Of a DNA stretch of 50,400 bases, positions 28,704-37,056 are shown piece after piece. Positions within the stretch are counted from its first letter, which is position 1, and each line of letters begins with the position of its first letter. The notes under the pieces are model-generated. The model was not told the origin of the DNA. It did no database searches and saw only the letters and a program-made list of their open reading frames with translations. Source of the stretch: Allosphingosinicella sp. GTDB taxonomy: Bacteria > Pseudomonadota > Alphaproteobacteria > Sphingomonadales > Sphingomonadaceae. The stretch lies in NCBI GenBank assembly GCA_030447665.1, contig JAUJOJ010000021.1, forward strand, positions 1,434 through 51,833, in the 5' to 3' direction. Both the position numbers and the translations under genes were made by a program.

Positions 28704-30821
28704 ATGAAGTTGCTTCGCCTGACGGTTTCCGCCCTTGCGCTTTCGATCGCCGCGCCTGCCTTCGCCGCGGAGGATCATCCGTGCATCGACGAGACCTGCA
28801 CGATGGTGTCGCTCTTCGCCGAGGCCGCCCAATCCGGGAGCAGCTCTGCCAAGGTGGAGGCCGCGCGGATGGGCCAATGGGGCGTCGACACGGCCGGCAT
28901 GGACAAGAATGTGAAGCCCGGCGACGACTTCTTCGCTTATGTGAACGGCAATTGGGCGAAGACCACGCAAATCCCGGCGGACCGCTCCTCTTATGGCGGC
29001 TTCGCGGTGCTTCGCGACCTGTCCGAAGCCCGCGTCCGCCAGCTCGTCGAAAGCTACCCCGCCGGCGACCCGACGGCTGGCGGCGACCAGCCCAAGGTCA
29101 GCGCGCTTTACCGCAACTTCATGGATGAAGCCGCTGCCGAGCGGATCGACGCCATCCCGCTGCTCACCCGGCTCGCGCCCATCTACCAGGCGAAGAGCAA
29201 GGACGACATGGCCCGGCTGATGGGTGGTTCGATCGGCGCGTTCGGAAGCACGTTCTTCGGCCCCGGCGTCAACGACGATGCCAAGAATCCCGAGCAATAT
29301 GCGCTCTACATGGGCCAGTCGGGGCTCGGCCTCGGCGACCGCGAGCTCTACCTCCAGGAGAAGTTCGCACCGCAAAAGATGCGCTATCGGCAATATGTCG
29401 CGCAGATGCTCGAAATGGCCGGCTGGCCGACGCCGCAGGAGTCTGCAGCGAAGGTGGTCGCGCTCGAAACCCAAATCGCAGAAGCGCACTGGACCCGCGC
29501 GGAGAGCCGCAACCGGGACAAGACCTATAATCCGATGACTTTGGCGGAGCTCGAGGCGCAGGCGCCCGGCTTCCCCTGGCGCGCCTATTGGCAGGCTGCC
29601 GGCGTCGACCGGGCGCAGCGCGCGGTGGTGTCGCAGAACACGGCCGTACCCAAGCTGGCGAAGCTCTTCGCCGACGCGGATCTGCAGACCTTGAAGGCCT
29701 GGCAGATATTCCACACCGGCGACGACATGTCGCCCCTGCTCTCAAAGCGGTTCGTCGACGCCAACTTCGAATTCCGCTCGAAGTTCTTGCAGGGGCAGCC
29801 GCAGCAGCGCGAGCGCTGGAAGCGCGGCGTGACCTTCGCCGAGAATGCGATGGGCGAGGCGATCGGCCGCGATTTTGTCGCGCTCTATTTCCCGCCCGAA
29901 TCCAAGGCGAAGATGGACCAGCTCGTGACGAACCTGCGCACGGCGATGCGCGGCCGGATCGAGCGGCTGGACTGGATGGGGCCCGAAACCAGGCAGGAGG
30001 CGCTCAAGAAGCTCGCCAGTTTCGGGCTGAAGATCGGCTATCCGGAGAAGTGGCGGGATTATTCCGCTCTCCAGGTGGTGCCCGGCGACCTTGTCGGCAA
30101 TGCCGAGCGGGCGGGACGCTTCGAGTGGGATTATCGCCGCAACCGGATCGACCAGCCGGTCGACAAGGCCGAATGGGGCATGACCCCGCAGACGGTGAAT
30201 GCCTATTATTCTTCGGTGAAGAACGAAATCGTCTTCCCGGCGGCGATCCTGCAGCCGCCATTCTTCGATCCACAGGCCGACCCCGCGGTCAATTACGGGG
30301 CGATCGGCGGCGTGATCGGCCACGAGCTCACCCACGGCTTCGACGACCAGGGCCGCAAGTCGGACTGGGCGGGCGTGCTGAGGGATTGGTGGAAGCCGGA
30401 AGACGCCGCCAAGTTCGAGACCCAGGCGACGCGTCTCGGCGCCCAATATGAAGCCTATGACTTCGCCAACCTGCCCGGCATGCGGATCAATCCGCGGGTC
30501 GCGATGGGTGAGAATATCGCGGACCTCGGCGGCGTGCTGCTTGGGCTCGAAGCCTATCGCACCTCGCTCGGCGGAACGGCCGCGCCGATGCTCGACGGCT
30601 TTACCGGGGACCAGCGTGTGTTCATGGGCTGGGGGCAGGTCTGGCGGACCCTGTGGCGGGACGAAGCGCTGCGGCAGCAGATCGTGAACGGGCCGCATTC
30701 GCCCGGCCAGATCCGCGCCTTCGCGCCGCTTCGCAACGTCGATGCCTGGTACGAGGCGTTCAACGTCAAGCCGGGCGACGCCCTCTACATCGCACCGGAG
30801 AACCGCGTCAGGATCTGGTGA
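28704..30821 (+). CDS. M13 family metallopeptidase, exported
   Basis: This 705-aa zinc endopeptidase is of the neprilysin/PepO type. A signal peptide (MKLLRLTVSALALSIAAPAFA) indicates export to the periplasm. The N-terminal M13 domain includes VKPGDDFFAYVNGNW. The catalytic domain has VNAYYSSVKNEIVFPAAILQPP, the zinc motif HELTH at about residues 540-544, and ENIADLGG at about 602-609, which supplies the third ligand. The C-terminal INGPHSP-like segment (IVNGPHSPGQIRAFAPLRN) and the final RVRIW match the family end. ATG 28704 was chosen because GAGG lies seven bases upstream. No frame damage was seen. Confidence 0.95.
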   Translation: MKLLRLTVSALALSIAAPAFAAEDHPCIDETCTMVSLFAEAAQSGSSSAKVEAARMGQWGVDTAGMDKNVKPGDDFFAYVNGNWAKTTQIPADRSSYGGFAVLRDLSEARVRQLVESYPAGDPTAGGDQPKVSALYRNFMDEAAAERIDAIPLLTRLAPIYQAKSKDDMARLMGGSIGAFGSTFFGPGVNDDAKNPEQYALYMGQSGLGLGDRELYLQEKFAPQKMRYRQYVAQMLEMAGWPTPQESAAKVVALETQIAEAHWTRAESRNRDKTYNPMTLAELEAQAPGFPWRAYWQAAGVDRAQRAVVSQNTAVPKLAKLFADADLQTLKAWQIFHTGDDMSPLLSKRFVDANFEFRSKFLQGQPQQRERWKRGVTFAENAMGEAIGRDFVALYFPPESKAKMDQLVTNLRTAMRGRIERLDWMGPETRQEALKKLASFGLKIGYPEKWRDYSALQVVPGDLVGNAERAGRFEWDYRRNRIDQPVDKAEWGMTPQTVNAYYSSVKNEIVFPAAILQPPFFDPQADPAVNYGAIGGVIGHELTHGFDDQGRKSDWAGVLRDWWKPEDAAKFETQATRLGAQYEAYDFANLPGMRINPRVAMGENIADLGGVLLGLEAYRTSLGGTAAPMLDGFTGDQRVFMGWGQVWRTLWRDEALRQQIVNGPHSPGQIRAFAPLRNVDAWYEAFNVKPGDALYIAPENRVRIW

Positions 30822-30896
30822 TCCGCGAGGCGGAAAGCACTGCGCCCACCGCCTCCTGCCAGCGGGCGAGGCGGCGGGGCTGGCATGACGAACTCT

Positions 30897-31040
30897 TCAT
30901 GGCCCTTCGTGAAGGGGATCGGTTCCGTGCGGCGGGACTTCGTCCATCTCCTTGCGGTTCTGCTCGCCGTGCCGCTTGGCCTCCTCATCGTCGCGGGGGA
31001 TGTGCCGGTCCTTGTCCTGATCGTCGCCTTGATGGTCCAT
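30897..31040 (-). CDS. Small hydrophilic protein (47 aa) ending GTDPLHEGP
   Basis: This short reading frame encodes a very hydrophilic peptide (MDHQGDDQDKDRHIPRDDEE ... HGTDPLHEGP). It is preceded by a strong Shine-Dalgarno sequence AAAGGAG with good spacing to ATG 31040. I recall similar small acidic proteins ending in GTDPLHEGP from sphingomonads, though I cannot verify that here. The opposite strand (30885-31106) can encode a 73-aa peptide with two hydrophobic stretches but has a poorer ribosome binding site. No function can be assigned; the composition suggests a disordered protein. Confidence 0.6.
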   Translation of the reverse strand: MDHQGDDQDKDRHIPRDDEEAKRHGEQNRKEMDEVPPHGTDPLHEGP

Positions 31041-31113
31041 TGGAGGCTCCTTTACCTCCGTCGACAACGCCCGCTCACGGGAACGGCTCCGGCAGAGGGC
31101 GGTTGAACGGAAT

Positions 31114-31527
31114 ATGGCTCTGAACGCACGGCAGGCGCACCAGCGGGCAAAGCCCGGCGACACGGTGATCGGATGGAAGCTCGACCGCGATCAGCGGCGC
31201 GAATTGCTGCTCCAGTTCCCGCCCAAATTCAGCGAACTGGTCGCGGATCATGTGACCCTCTCCGCGCGCGTGGACCGCAAGTCGGAGCTGCCGAGCGAGA
31301 CCCATGGCGAGATCGTCGGACGGTCCGAGGATGGCGAAGGCGTCGAGGCGATGGTGGTCAGCATCGGCGGCACCACCGACCGGCCGGACGGCAGCACCTA
31401 TCACATCACCTGGTCGCTCGCCAAAGGGCGGCGGGCGAAGGAGAGCAACGACGTGATCCGCAAGTTCGGCTGGGAGCCGCTCGAACTGCCGATGCCGGTG
31501 AAGCTGGAGCCGGCGGCGCTTCGATGA
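31114..31527 (+). CDS. Hypothetical protein with two H-x-T-x motifs (2H-phosphoesterase-like?)
   Basis: This 137-aa protein is not confidently assigned. It carries two H-hydrophobic-T-hydrophobic motifs, HVTL at residues 46-49 and HITW at 97-100. The first follows a helix-like segment, and the second lies in a beta-like YHITWSL stretch followed by GRRAKESNDVIRKFGWEP. Paired HxTx motifs are the signature of 2H phosphoesterases (LigT/CPDase type), which open 2',3'-cyclic phosphates or related esters. However, the protein is shorter than typical members and the motif spacing of about 50 residues is tight. No signal peptide is present. The stop overlaps the HAD gene start in an ATGA, so the two products are probably made together and may act on the same nucleotide or RNA end (inference). 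Confidence 0.6.
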   Translation: MALNARQAHQRAKPGDTVIGWKLDRDQRRELLLQFPPKFSELVADHVTLSARVDRKSELPSETHGEIVGRSEDGEGVEAMVVSIGGTTDRPDGSTYHITWSLAKGRRAKESNDVIRKFGWEPLELPMPVKLEPAALR

Positions 31528-32006
31528 GGCAGCTCTACCTCGATTGCGACGGCGTGCTCGCCGACTTCGACAAGGGCGCGACGGCGATCCTCGGCATGAA
31601 ACCCAAAGCATTCGAGCATCGGCATGGGCTCGGGCGTTTCTGGCAGAAATTGGCGCAGGCACCCGATTTCTACTTCAGCCTGCCGCTGCTTCCCGGTGCG
31701 ATGCAGCTCTTCGATGCGGTGAAGCATCTGGATCCGATCATCCTCACGGGACTGCCGCGCGGCAATTGGGCGGCCGACCAGAAAATGCGCTGGGCGGCCG
31801 AGCATTTCCCGGGGGTTCGGATGATCACCTGCATGGCCCGGGACAAGCGCAACCACGCCAGAGAGGGTGACGTGCTCGTCGACGACATGGAGAAGTACCG
31901 GCATTTGTGGGAGCAGGCGGGCGGGATCTTCGTGCATCATCGATCGGCGGCGGAGTCGATCGAGGCGCTGAGGGATTATTTCGACCTTAAGGAGACGGTG
32001 GGCTGA
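31524..32006 (+). CDS. HAD superfamily phosphatase (5'-nucleotidase-like)
   Basis: This 160-aa HAD hydrolase begins MRQLYLDCDGVLADFDKGAT, with the DxDGV motif I supplying the nucleophile Asp7 and the acid/base Asp9. Motif II is the Thr in PIILTGLPRG, the basic motif III is likely the Lys in CMARDKRNHA, and motif IV is VLVDDMEKY. The small C1 cap inserted between motifs I and II (residues about 20-65) resembles 5'(3')-deoxyribonucleotidases and the HAD domains of RNA-repair-type proteins. Its ATG overlaps the stop of the preceding HxTx protein. The substrate is likely a small phosphate or nucleotide; exact identity is open. Confidence 0.85.
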   Translation: MRQLYLDCDGVLADFDKGATAILGMKPKAFEHRHGLGRFWQKLAQAPDFYFSLPLLPGAMQLFDAVKHLDPIILTGLPRGNWAADQKMRWAAEHFPGVRMITCMARDKRNHAREGDVLVDDMEKYRHLWEQAGGIFVHHRSAAESIEALRDYFDLKETVG

Positions 32007-32247
32007 GCCCCGGCAGCGGAGCTGTTTCAGGGCTCGCTTGGCATTCGGATCCTTCGCTTTTGGACGTCGGCTAAGGGTGGAAGGGGACATTCGCGGTTCT
32101 GTTGTAGCGCCTGCTTCTGGGCCGTCAGCGGACAGTCAGCTTTTGGCCGGACCGGGCGCTATAGATGACGTTCATAGTGTCCGGCCTTGAGGCAGTCCGC
32201 TTCTTCTTTGATTTTGCGGGCTTGCACGCTCTGCGCTAGAAGCAGAC

Positions 32248-32649
32248 ATGATGGCTGAACGCATTGCAATCTGTCGCTGTGGCCAATTGGAGGCTCGATG
32301 CACGGGCGATCCCGTTCGCATTTCAGTTTGTCATTGCCTCAACTGCCAGAAGCGAAGCGGCAGTGCATTTGCGTTTCAGGCCCGATGGCCCAACCAGCAA
32401 GTCGAGTTCACTGGACGATCGAACGAATGGGCAACGGTGAGCGATAGTGGCGCTCGTGCGACATTCTTTTTCTGCCCACAATGCGGGTCCACAGTAGGCT
32501 ACGCGAGTGAGGCAATGCCCGACGTTATTGCTATTGCCGTTGGCGCGTTTGCGGATCCCACTTTTCCACCGCCTCAGGTTTCGGTTTATGAAGAACGCAA
32601 ACACGATTGGGTCGGAGTGCTCGGAGCTGACATCGACCACCAATTCTGA
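32248..32649 (+). CDS. GFA family protein (glutathione-dependent formaldehyde-activating enzyme-like)
   Basis: This 133-aa zinc protein of the GFA/CENP-V family shows the cysteine sets CRCG at about residues 10-13, CHCLNCQKRSGSAF (CxxxxC-like zinc site) at about 29-42, and FFCPQCGSTVGY at about 74-85. Family members bind zinc; the founding member was linked to glutathione and formaldehyde, but most, like this one, have unknown substrates. Two adjacent Met codons (32248 and 32251) are possible starts. The upstream 240 bases (32007-32247) hold no recognisable gene. The base composition is visibly less GC-rich than that of its neighbours, and an insertion sequence follows 180 bases downstream, so it may be recently acquired. 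Confidence 0.88.
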   Translation: MMAERIAICRCGQLEARCTGDPVRISVCHCLNCQKRSGSAFAFQARWPNQQVEFTGRSNEWATVSDSGARATFFFCPQCGSTVGYASEAMPDVIAIAVGAFADPTFPPPQVSVYEERKHDWVGVLGADIDHQF

Positions 32650-32825
32650 GCTACTCTCTTGATCTCGCGCGGCATGTCGCTTCCTTAAGGATGTCTGCTT
32701 TTTTTCATTCGAGACTAGAATGCGGTCAATCCGCCTTTCCACCCGATCTCGGTCAATTTGAGGCAGGTATCCCGGCGGCAGGGCTCGGGCAGGTGCGTCT
32801 TTCGGTTCAATGACCGAGATTGGCG

Positions 32826-34360
32826 GATTGTGTTGAACAAGTCGGCTTTTGGCTCGAGGCGGGCGCGGATTTGGTGATGTCGCGCCGAGGCGATCGCCCC
32901 TCAGGCGAGTGCCGGTTGCGGCATCGGGACTAGCTTGGCGAGCTTGCGGAGGTTCTGGGCGGTGGCGGCGAGGTGGAGCTCGTCTTTTGCTCCGTTCGGA
33001 CCCCGGAGACGCAGGCGGTCCAGCTTCAGGATTCGCTTGAGGTGCGCAAACAGCATCTCGACCTTCTTCCGCTCGCGCCGTGAGGTCAGATAGGCGTCTG
33101 TCAGCGACAGATCGCGCGCAAGATCCCGTGCGCCTTCGTGGATCGACCGGAGCACCTTGCGCTGCGGCTGGGTCGGGCAGCATCGTTCTTTGAGAGAGCA
33201 AGTGCCGCATTCTGACCTGATAGCGCGGTAGCGCACCATCCCGTCCGCCCCGACGCTGTCGCGCGGCGTGACGAACGATCGTCGATAGCGCTTCAGCTCC
33301 TTGCCGCCGGGACAGATATACGCATCCCGCTTGTGATCGAAGGTGAAGTCGGAGCGGGAGAAGATGCCATCCCTCCCGAGCCGATTTCTCGAACACGGGG
33401 ATGTGCGGCTCGATGCCTTTCTCATGCACCAGCCAAGCGAGGTTCTCGGCTGGGCCGTAGGCGCTGTCGGCCGCCAGCCGCTTTGGATAGAGGCCGAAGC
33501 GGTCTTGGGTGCGCTCGATCATGGTGCGCGAGGCACCGACCTCCGCCTGACGGATGGCGCGGCTTGGCTCGACATCGACGATGACGGCATGGTCGAGGTC
33601 GATCAGGTAGTTGGTGGCATAGGCGAAGAAGGCGTGCCCCTTGTGCGCGCCCGTCCATTGGGCTGCCGGGTCCGACTTGGACACGAGCTCGGCTTCACCT
33701 CGCTGGCAGCGCCCCAGGCCGCATCGTCGAGCGTGTCGAGATACTCCCGAACCGAGCGGCGCGTCCTGGCCATCGCCTCCCAATCGACCTCCTCCTTGCC
33801 ATCTGCCGAACGCTGCTTGTTGGCATCCGCCTTGATCAGGCTGGCGTCGGTCGCGAAGCCCTCGCCTCCAACCAGTCCCTCGGCCATGCAGCGCGCGACC
33901 GTCGCCTCGAACAGTTCGCGCAAAGGTCGCTGTCGCGAAAGCGGCCATGGCGGTTCTTCGAGAAGGTCGAGTGGTCGGGCACATCGCCCTCCAGCCCGAG
34001 CCGGCAGAACCAGCGATAGGCGAGGTTGAGATGAACCTCCTCGCACAGCCGGCGCTCGGATCGAACGCCCATGCAGTAGCCGATGATGAGCATCCGGATC
34101 ATCAACTCGGGATCGATCGATGGCCGGCCCGTCTCGCTGTAGAAAGGCCGCAGGTGCTCCCGAATGCCCGACAAGTCTACAAAGCGGTCGATCGAGCGCA
34201 GCAGGTGATCCGCCGGCACATGCCGCTCCAGGCTGAAGCTGTAGAACAGCGCCTCCTGTGCCACCGTCCGCTCGCCCATCATCGGCCCGTCTCCCGCATC
34301 TGCAGGAACACTGAATCAGCTACCGGTCACGACTTCAACCCGGACTTTTTCAACGCAATC
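32826..34360 (-). mobile_element. IS1182-family insertion sequence
   Basis: The ends are imperfect inverted repeats of about 20 bp: GATTGTGTTGAACAAGTCGG (32826-32845) against the complement of 34341-34360, matching at 17 of 20 positions. The element is about 1.54 kb, normal for IS1182. The tetranucleotide GGCG occurs directly outside both ends (32822-32825 and 34361-34364) in direct orientation, a good target-site duplication. A single transposase gene on the minus strand fills the element. Confidence 0.8.
32901..34282 (-). pseudogene. IS1182-type DDE transposase, frameshifted
   Basis: The protein starts MMGERTVAQEALFYSFSLER and has the DUF772-type N-terminal domain (RPSIDPELMIRMLIIGYCMG, VPDHSTFSKNRHGRF). 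Next is GFATDASLIKADANKQR with the first catalytic Asp, then the DDE core (ADSAYGPAENLAWL with the second Asp), and the C-terminal RRERKKVEMLFAHLKRIL with the Glu. The zinc-like CGTCSLKERCC segment is typical of the family. The frame breaks near 33920, 33690 and 33362, each repaired by one base. As sequenced it cannot make transposase, but the same kind of indel affects cellular genes nearby, so the true state is unknown. Confidence 0.85.
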
Positions 34361-34417
34361 GGCGCATAGCTGCCAATCACCGAATGTCCGACATAGCCGA
34401 AAGCAGACATGCCGTGC

Positions 34418-35486
34418 TCAGGACGGATGCGCCTCCACTTCGGCTTCGGTCGACCGCTCGGGATTGGCGCTCCCCTCCCCGCCCCGCCCACTGCGGCTCC
34501 ACAGGAACAAGCCCACGCCGGCGGCCGCGGCCCCGGCGGCGGTGAGCGTCATCGCCGGGTGACGGGCGGCCTTGGTGTAGAGGCTGGGACGAATGGTGCT
34601 GCCCTGATGGTCCCCCCGCACCCGGGCCTCAGCCTGGCCATAATGAAGGTTGTCGGTGGCGGTCGCCTGCCTGGTGCCGAACTGGGCGGGGACGAGGAAT
34701 TTGGCGCTGATCCAGTCCATCAGGCGCGGAGCGAGGCTGCCGAGCACGCTCATCGTTCGTGCGCCGCTGCCGATAAAGGCGTCGCGCACCGGATATTCGG
34801 CGGCGTGGAGGATCGTCTTGGCAACCTCCTCCGGCGCATAGACGGGCGGCGGGAATTTGGGCTCCTCGCGATGATAATCCTTCACGTGCTGCGGCATCGG
34901 CGTGCCGATCGAGGCCGGCTTGATGAGCGTGACCGAAATGGGCGCGCCTTCATGCTCCAGCTCCATGCGAAGGGCATCCGTGAAGCCCTTCATCGCGTGC
35001 TTGCTGGCCGAATAGATGCCCTGGACAGGCAAGGCGCGATCGGAAGTGACGCTGCCGACATTGATGATCGCGCCGCCATGAGCGCGCAGATGCTTCACCG
35101 CGATCTGCGAACCGTGGACGACGCCCCAGAAATTGATTTCGAAGAGCTGCCGCATATCGGCTTCGCTGACCTCGTCGATCATGCCCCAGATGCCGACGCC
35201 GGCATTGTTGACCCAGGAATCGATGCGGCCGAAGCGCTCGAGCGCGGCCGCGGCGACCCTCTCGAGATCCTCCTGCTTGGTGACGTCCGCCTCGACGAAC
35301 ACGGCATCGCCGCCCGCATATTTGATCCCGTCGACCGCCTCGGCCAGCGCCTCACGCGTGCGGGCGGCGAGCACCACCTTGGCGCGCGCGTTCGGCTGCG
35401 AGCTTGGCGGTGGCGAGACCGATGCCGCTGGAGGCGCCGGTGATGACGATCACTTGGCTTGATACGGGCTTCAGCTTGAGGGCCAT
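34418..35486 (-). pseudogene. SDR family oxidoreductase with C-terminal membrane segment, frameshifted
   Basis: This short-chain dehydrogenase begins MALKLKPVSSQVIVITGASS, with the nucleotide-binding motif TGASSGIG at about residues 15-22. The rest, VVLAARTREALAEAVDG onward, is in another frame; the break is near 35390 and is repaired by one base. Further landmarks are DSWVNNAGVGIWG, the catalytic Ser in NVGSVTSDRALP, and YSASKHA with Tyr and Lys. The tail ends in a hydrophobic stretch (MTLTAAGAAAAGVGLFLWS) that probably anchors it to the membrane. The start at 35486 has GGAGAAG six bases upstream; ATG 35498 is also possible. The substrate is unknown. Confidence 0.82.
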
Positions 35487-35560
35487 GAACTTCTCCATCG
35501 ATCGCTTCTCGTTTTCACGCCAACGAACGAGGGCGACGGTCGTTCGACGCAAAATCGCGT

Positions 35561-35640
35561 AGAGCCTCTTTAAAAATGCGGTTCCGGCCTGCTGGCGCGC
35601 CACAGAAATGCGCGCTTAAGCGCATTTCCAAACAGATTCT
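35561..35640 (+). repeat. Dispersed palindromic repeat, short copy
   Basis: This spacer shares, in order, AGAGCCT, GGTTCCGGCC, GCTGGCGCG, GAAATGCGC and AACAGA-like blocks with the reverse complement of 46721-46858. It contains the hairpin GAAATGCGC/GCGCATTTC (35605-35613 and 35620-35628) with loop GCTTAA. Compared with the other copy it lacks a palindromic insertion of about 70 bases at the GGCC/GCTGG junction. It ends at the stop codon of the epimerase gene. Confidence 0.6.
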
Positions 35641-36525
35641 CAGGCGGCGATCACGTCGAAACGCGCGGTCAGCACCATCTCCTCGCCTAGATCAAGCACG
35701 CGAAGGCCAAGCTCGGGCCAACTTTCCTCGGGCTCGTTCAGCGCCGCATTGGCGTGGCTGACCGGCTCGGCCACGAACAGCCCGCCTTCCGACGGAGAAT
35801 AAAGCTGGAAGAAGCGCGCGTCGGGCGACGAGAACTCGATCCGGAACGGCGATCCTTGCGTGTGTATCCTGCAGACCTGGCCCCAGCCGCCGAAGCCGTT
35901 GTCGAGATCCTGGCCGCAAACCTTCCGATCCTTGAGGTCATAGCGGCCGGTCGCCGGGATCTTCTCCACGGGCAGCACGCTTTCGTCGATGGTCCAGGCA
36001 TGCGCGACCTCAGTGTCGAGCACCGTCTCGGAGGTGCAGGGAAAGTAAGGATGCTGCCCCAGCCCGCACGGCATCGGATCGGATGAAAGGTTGCGGCAAA
36101 GGAGCCGGACGGTGAAGCCGTGCGGGTCGAGATCGAAACGCTGGCGCGCTTCATAAGTCCAGGGCCACTCGCCCGGCGCGTGGCGAAAAAGGAGCTCGCA
36201 GGCGGTTTCCGAGACGTGGTCCGGCTGCCAAGCGGCCAGCCAGCCATCGCCGTGGAGCGGGCTCGGGTCGCTTTCCATATTCCTCGGCAGCGTGACTTCC
36301 CGGCCACGGAAGGTGAAGCGGCCGCCCCGGATGCGATTGCAATAGGGATGAGGGGAAGCTCGCGGCATCGAGAACACTCTCAGGAAAACCGTCTGACCCA
36401 CGGAAAATGCTGAGCTTTTCATCCCCGGCATTGAAATCGAAACGGGCGATGCTGCCGCCGGCACTGGGGGCGAGCACGAGCTCGAGCGGGCCGCTCGCGA
36501 GACGGATGAGATCGTCGTCCACCAT
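35640..36525 (-). pseudogene. Aldose 1-epimerase family protein, frameshifted
   Basis: This beta-sandwich protein of the galactose mutarotase family interconverts alpha and beta anomers of hexoses. The start at 36525 gives MVDDDLIRLASGPLELVLAP and SIARFDF. After two missing bases in G runs at about 36345-36355 the sequence resumes as PYCNRIRGGRFTFRG, restoring the family motif P-x-x-P-Y-x-N-R-I. Later motifs are LHGDGWLAAW (the catalytic His equivalent), LGQHPYFPC, and the Glu-containing LFVAEPVSHANAALN. Both lesions are single-base losses in homopolymers, so they look like sequence errors. Its location beside galactonate and galactoside genes suggests galactose as substrate (inference). Confidence 0.85.
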
Positions 36526-36653
36526 TATCTGTGGCCTTTACCTATTTAATATTCACCAGCCGGAAACCCGTCTGTGGATAAACGTAGATTAGTGGTTGCG
36601 CGCGGATTCGTGCGTGGTTTATTAATCCCCCGGGGTACGGGAGGGGTTCCGTT

Positions 36654-36977
36654 ATGAGTAGAATGGTAAAAGACTATATCGAAATTCGCGATTGCGGATC
36701 CCTCGATGCATTGATCGAAAGCCTGGTGGCGGCTCGGGAGAGCCTTCCTGCAGGTTCCCAGGCGGAAGTCAGGATGCGCGGTGACGACGTATTCGGCCGC
36801 CAGATCTCAATTTCTTATTTCCGCGCGCAGACCGCCGAGGAAGCGGAATGCGATGCGCGCTACGCCACCGCCTATCGGGAGTCGCGTCAGCGCGAGCTCG
36901 ACCGGCTCGAGGAAGAGCTTGGGGTGGTCTCGGCTGCAGGCCAGCGCCAGCGCCGCCTGCGGGTGGTCGGCGCCTGA
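36654..36977 (+). CDS. Hypothetical protein (107 aa)
   Basis: I do not recognise this protein. It begins MSRMVKDYIEIRDCGSLDAL and contains a compact first half with predicted beta/alpha alternation (DDVFGRQISISYFRAQT). A long, charged helix (EEAECDARYATAYRESRQRE and LDRLEEELGVV) probably forms a coiled coil. The tail is basic. A strong purine tract GGGAGGGG precedes the ATG at 36654. The upstream 36526-36653 is unusually AT-rich for this genome, as expected for a promoter shared with the divergent epimerase gene. There are no membrane segments. Confidence 0.75.
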   Translation: MSRMVKDYIEIRDCGSLDALIESLVAARESLPAGSQAEVRMRGDDVFGRQISISYFRAQTAEEAECDARYATAYRESRQRELDRLEEELGVVSAAGQRQRRLRVVGA

Positions 36978-37022
36978 CACGCCGAACGCTGCGCTCGCGC
37001 AACGTCTGACGGTTGAAGCGCC

Positions 37023-37056
37023 CCGAGTGGGAGAGGCAGAAGCCTCTACCACTCGG
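37023..37056. terminator. Strong stem-loop at the convergent ends of dgoD and the 107-aa gene
   Basis: The sequence CCGAGTGG-G-AGAGGC (37023-37037) pairs with GCCTCT-A-CCACTCGG (37042-37056) around the loop AGAA, giving 14 base pairs with one internal mismatch. It overlaps the dgoD stop codon (37046-37048) and lies between two convergent genes, so a bidirectional transcription barrier is likely. It lacks a T-tract, so classic intrinsic termination is uncertain. Confidence 0.5.

Noticed and set aside
30885..31106. 73-aa plus-strand frame with two hydrophobic segments
   Set aside because: It overlaps the minus-strand 47-aa frame, which has a far better ribosome binding site and a recognisable C-terminal motif.
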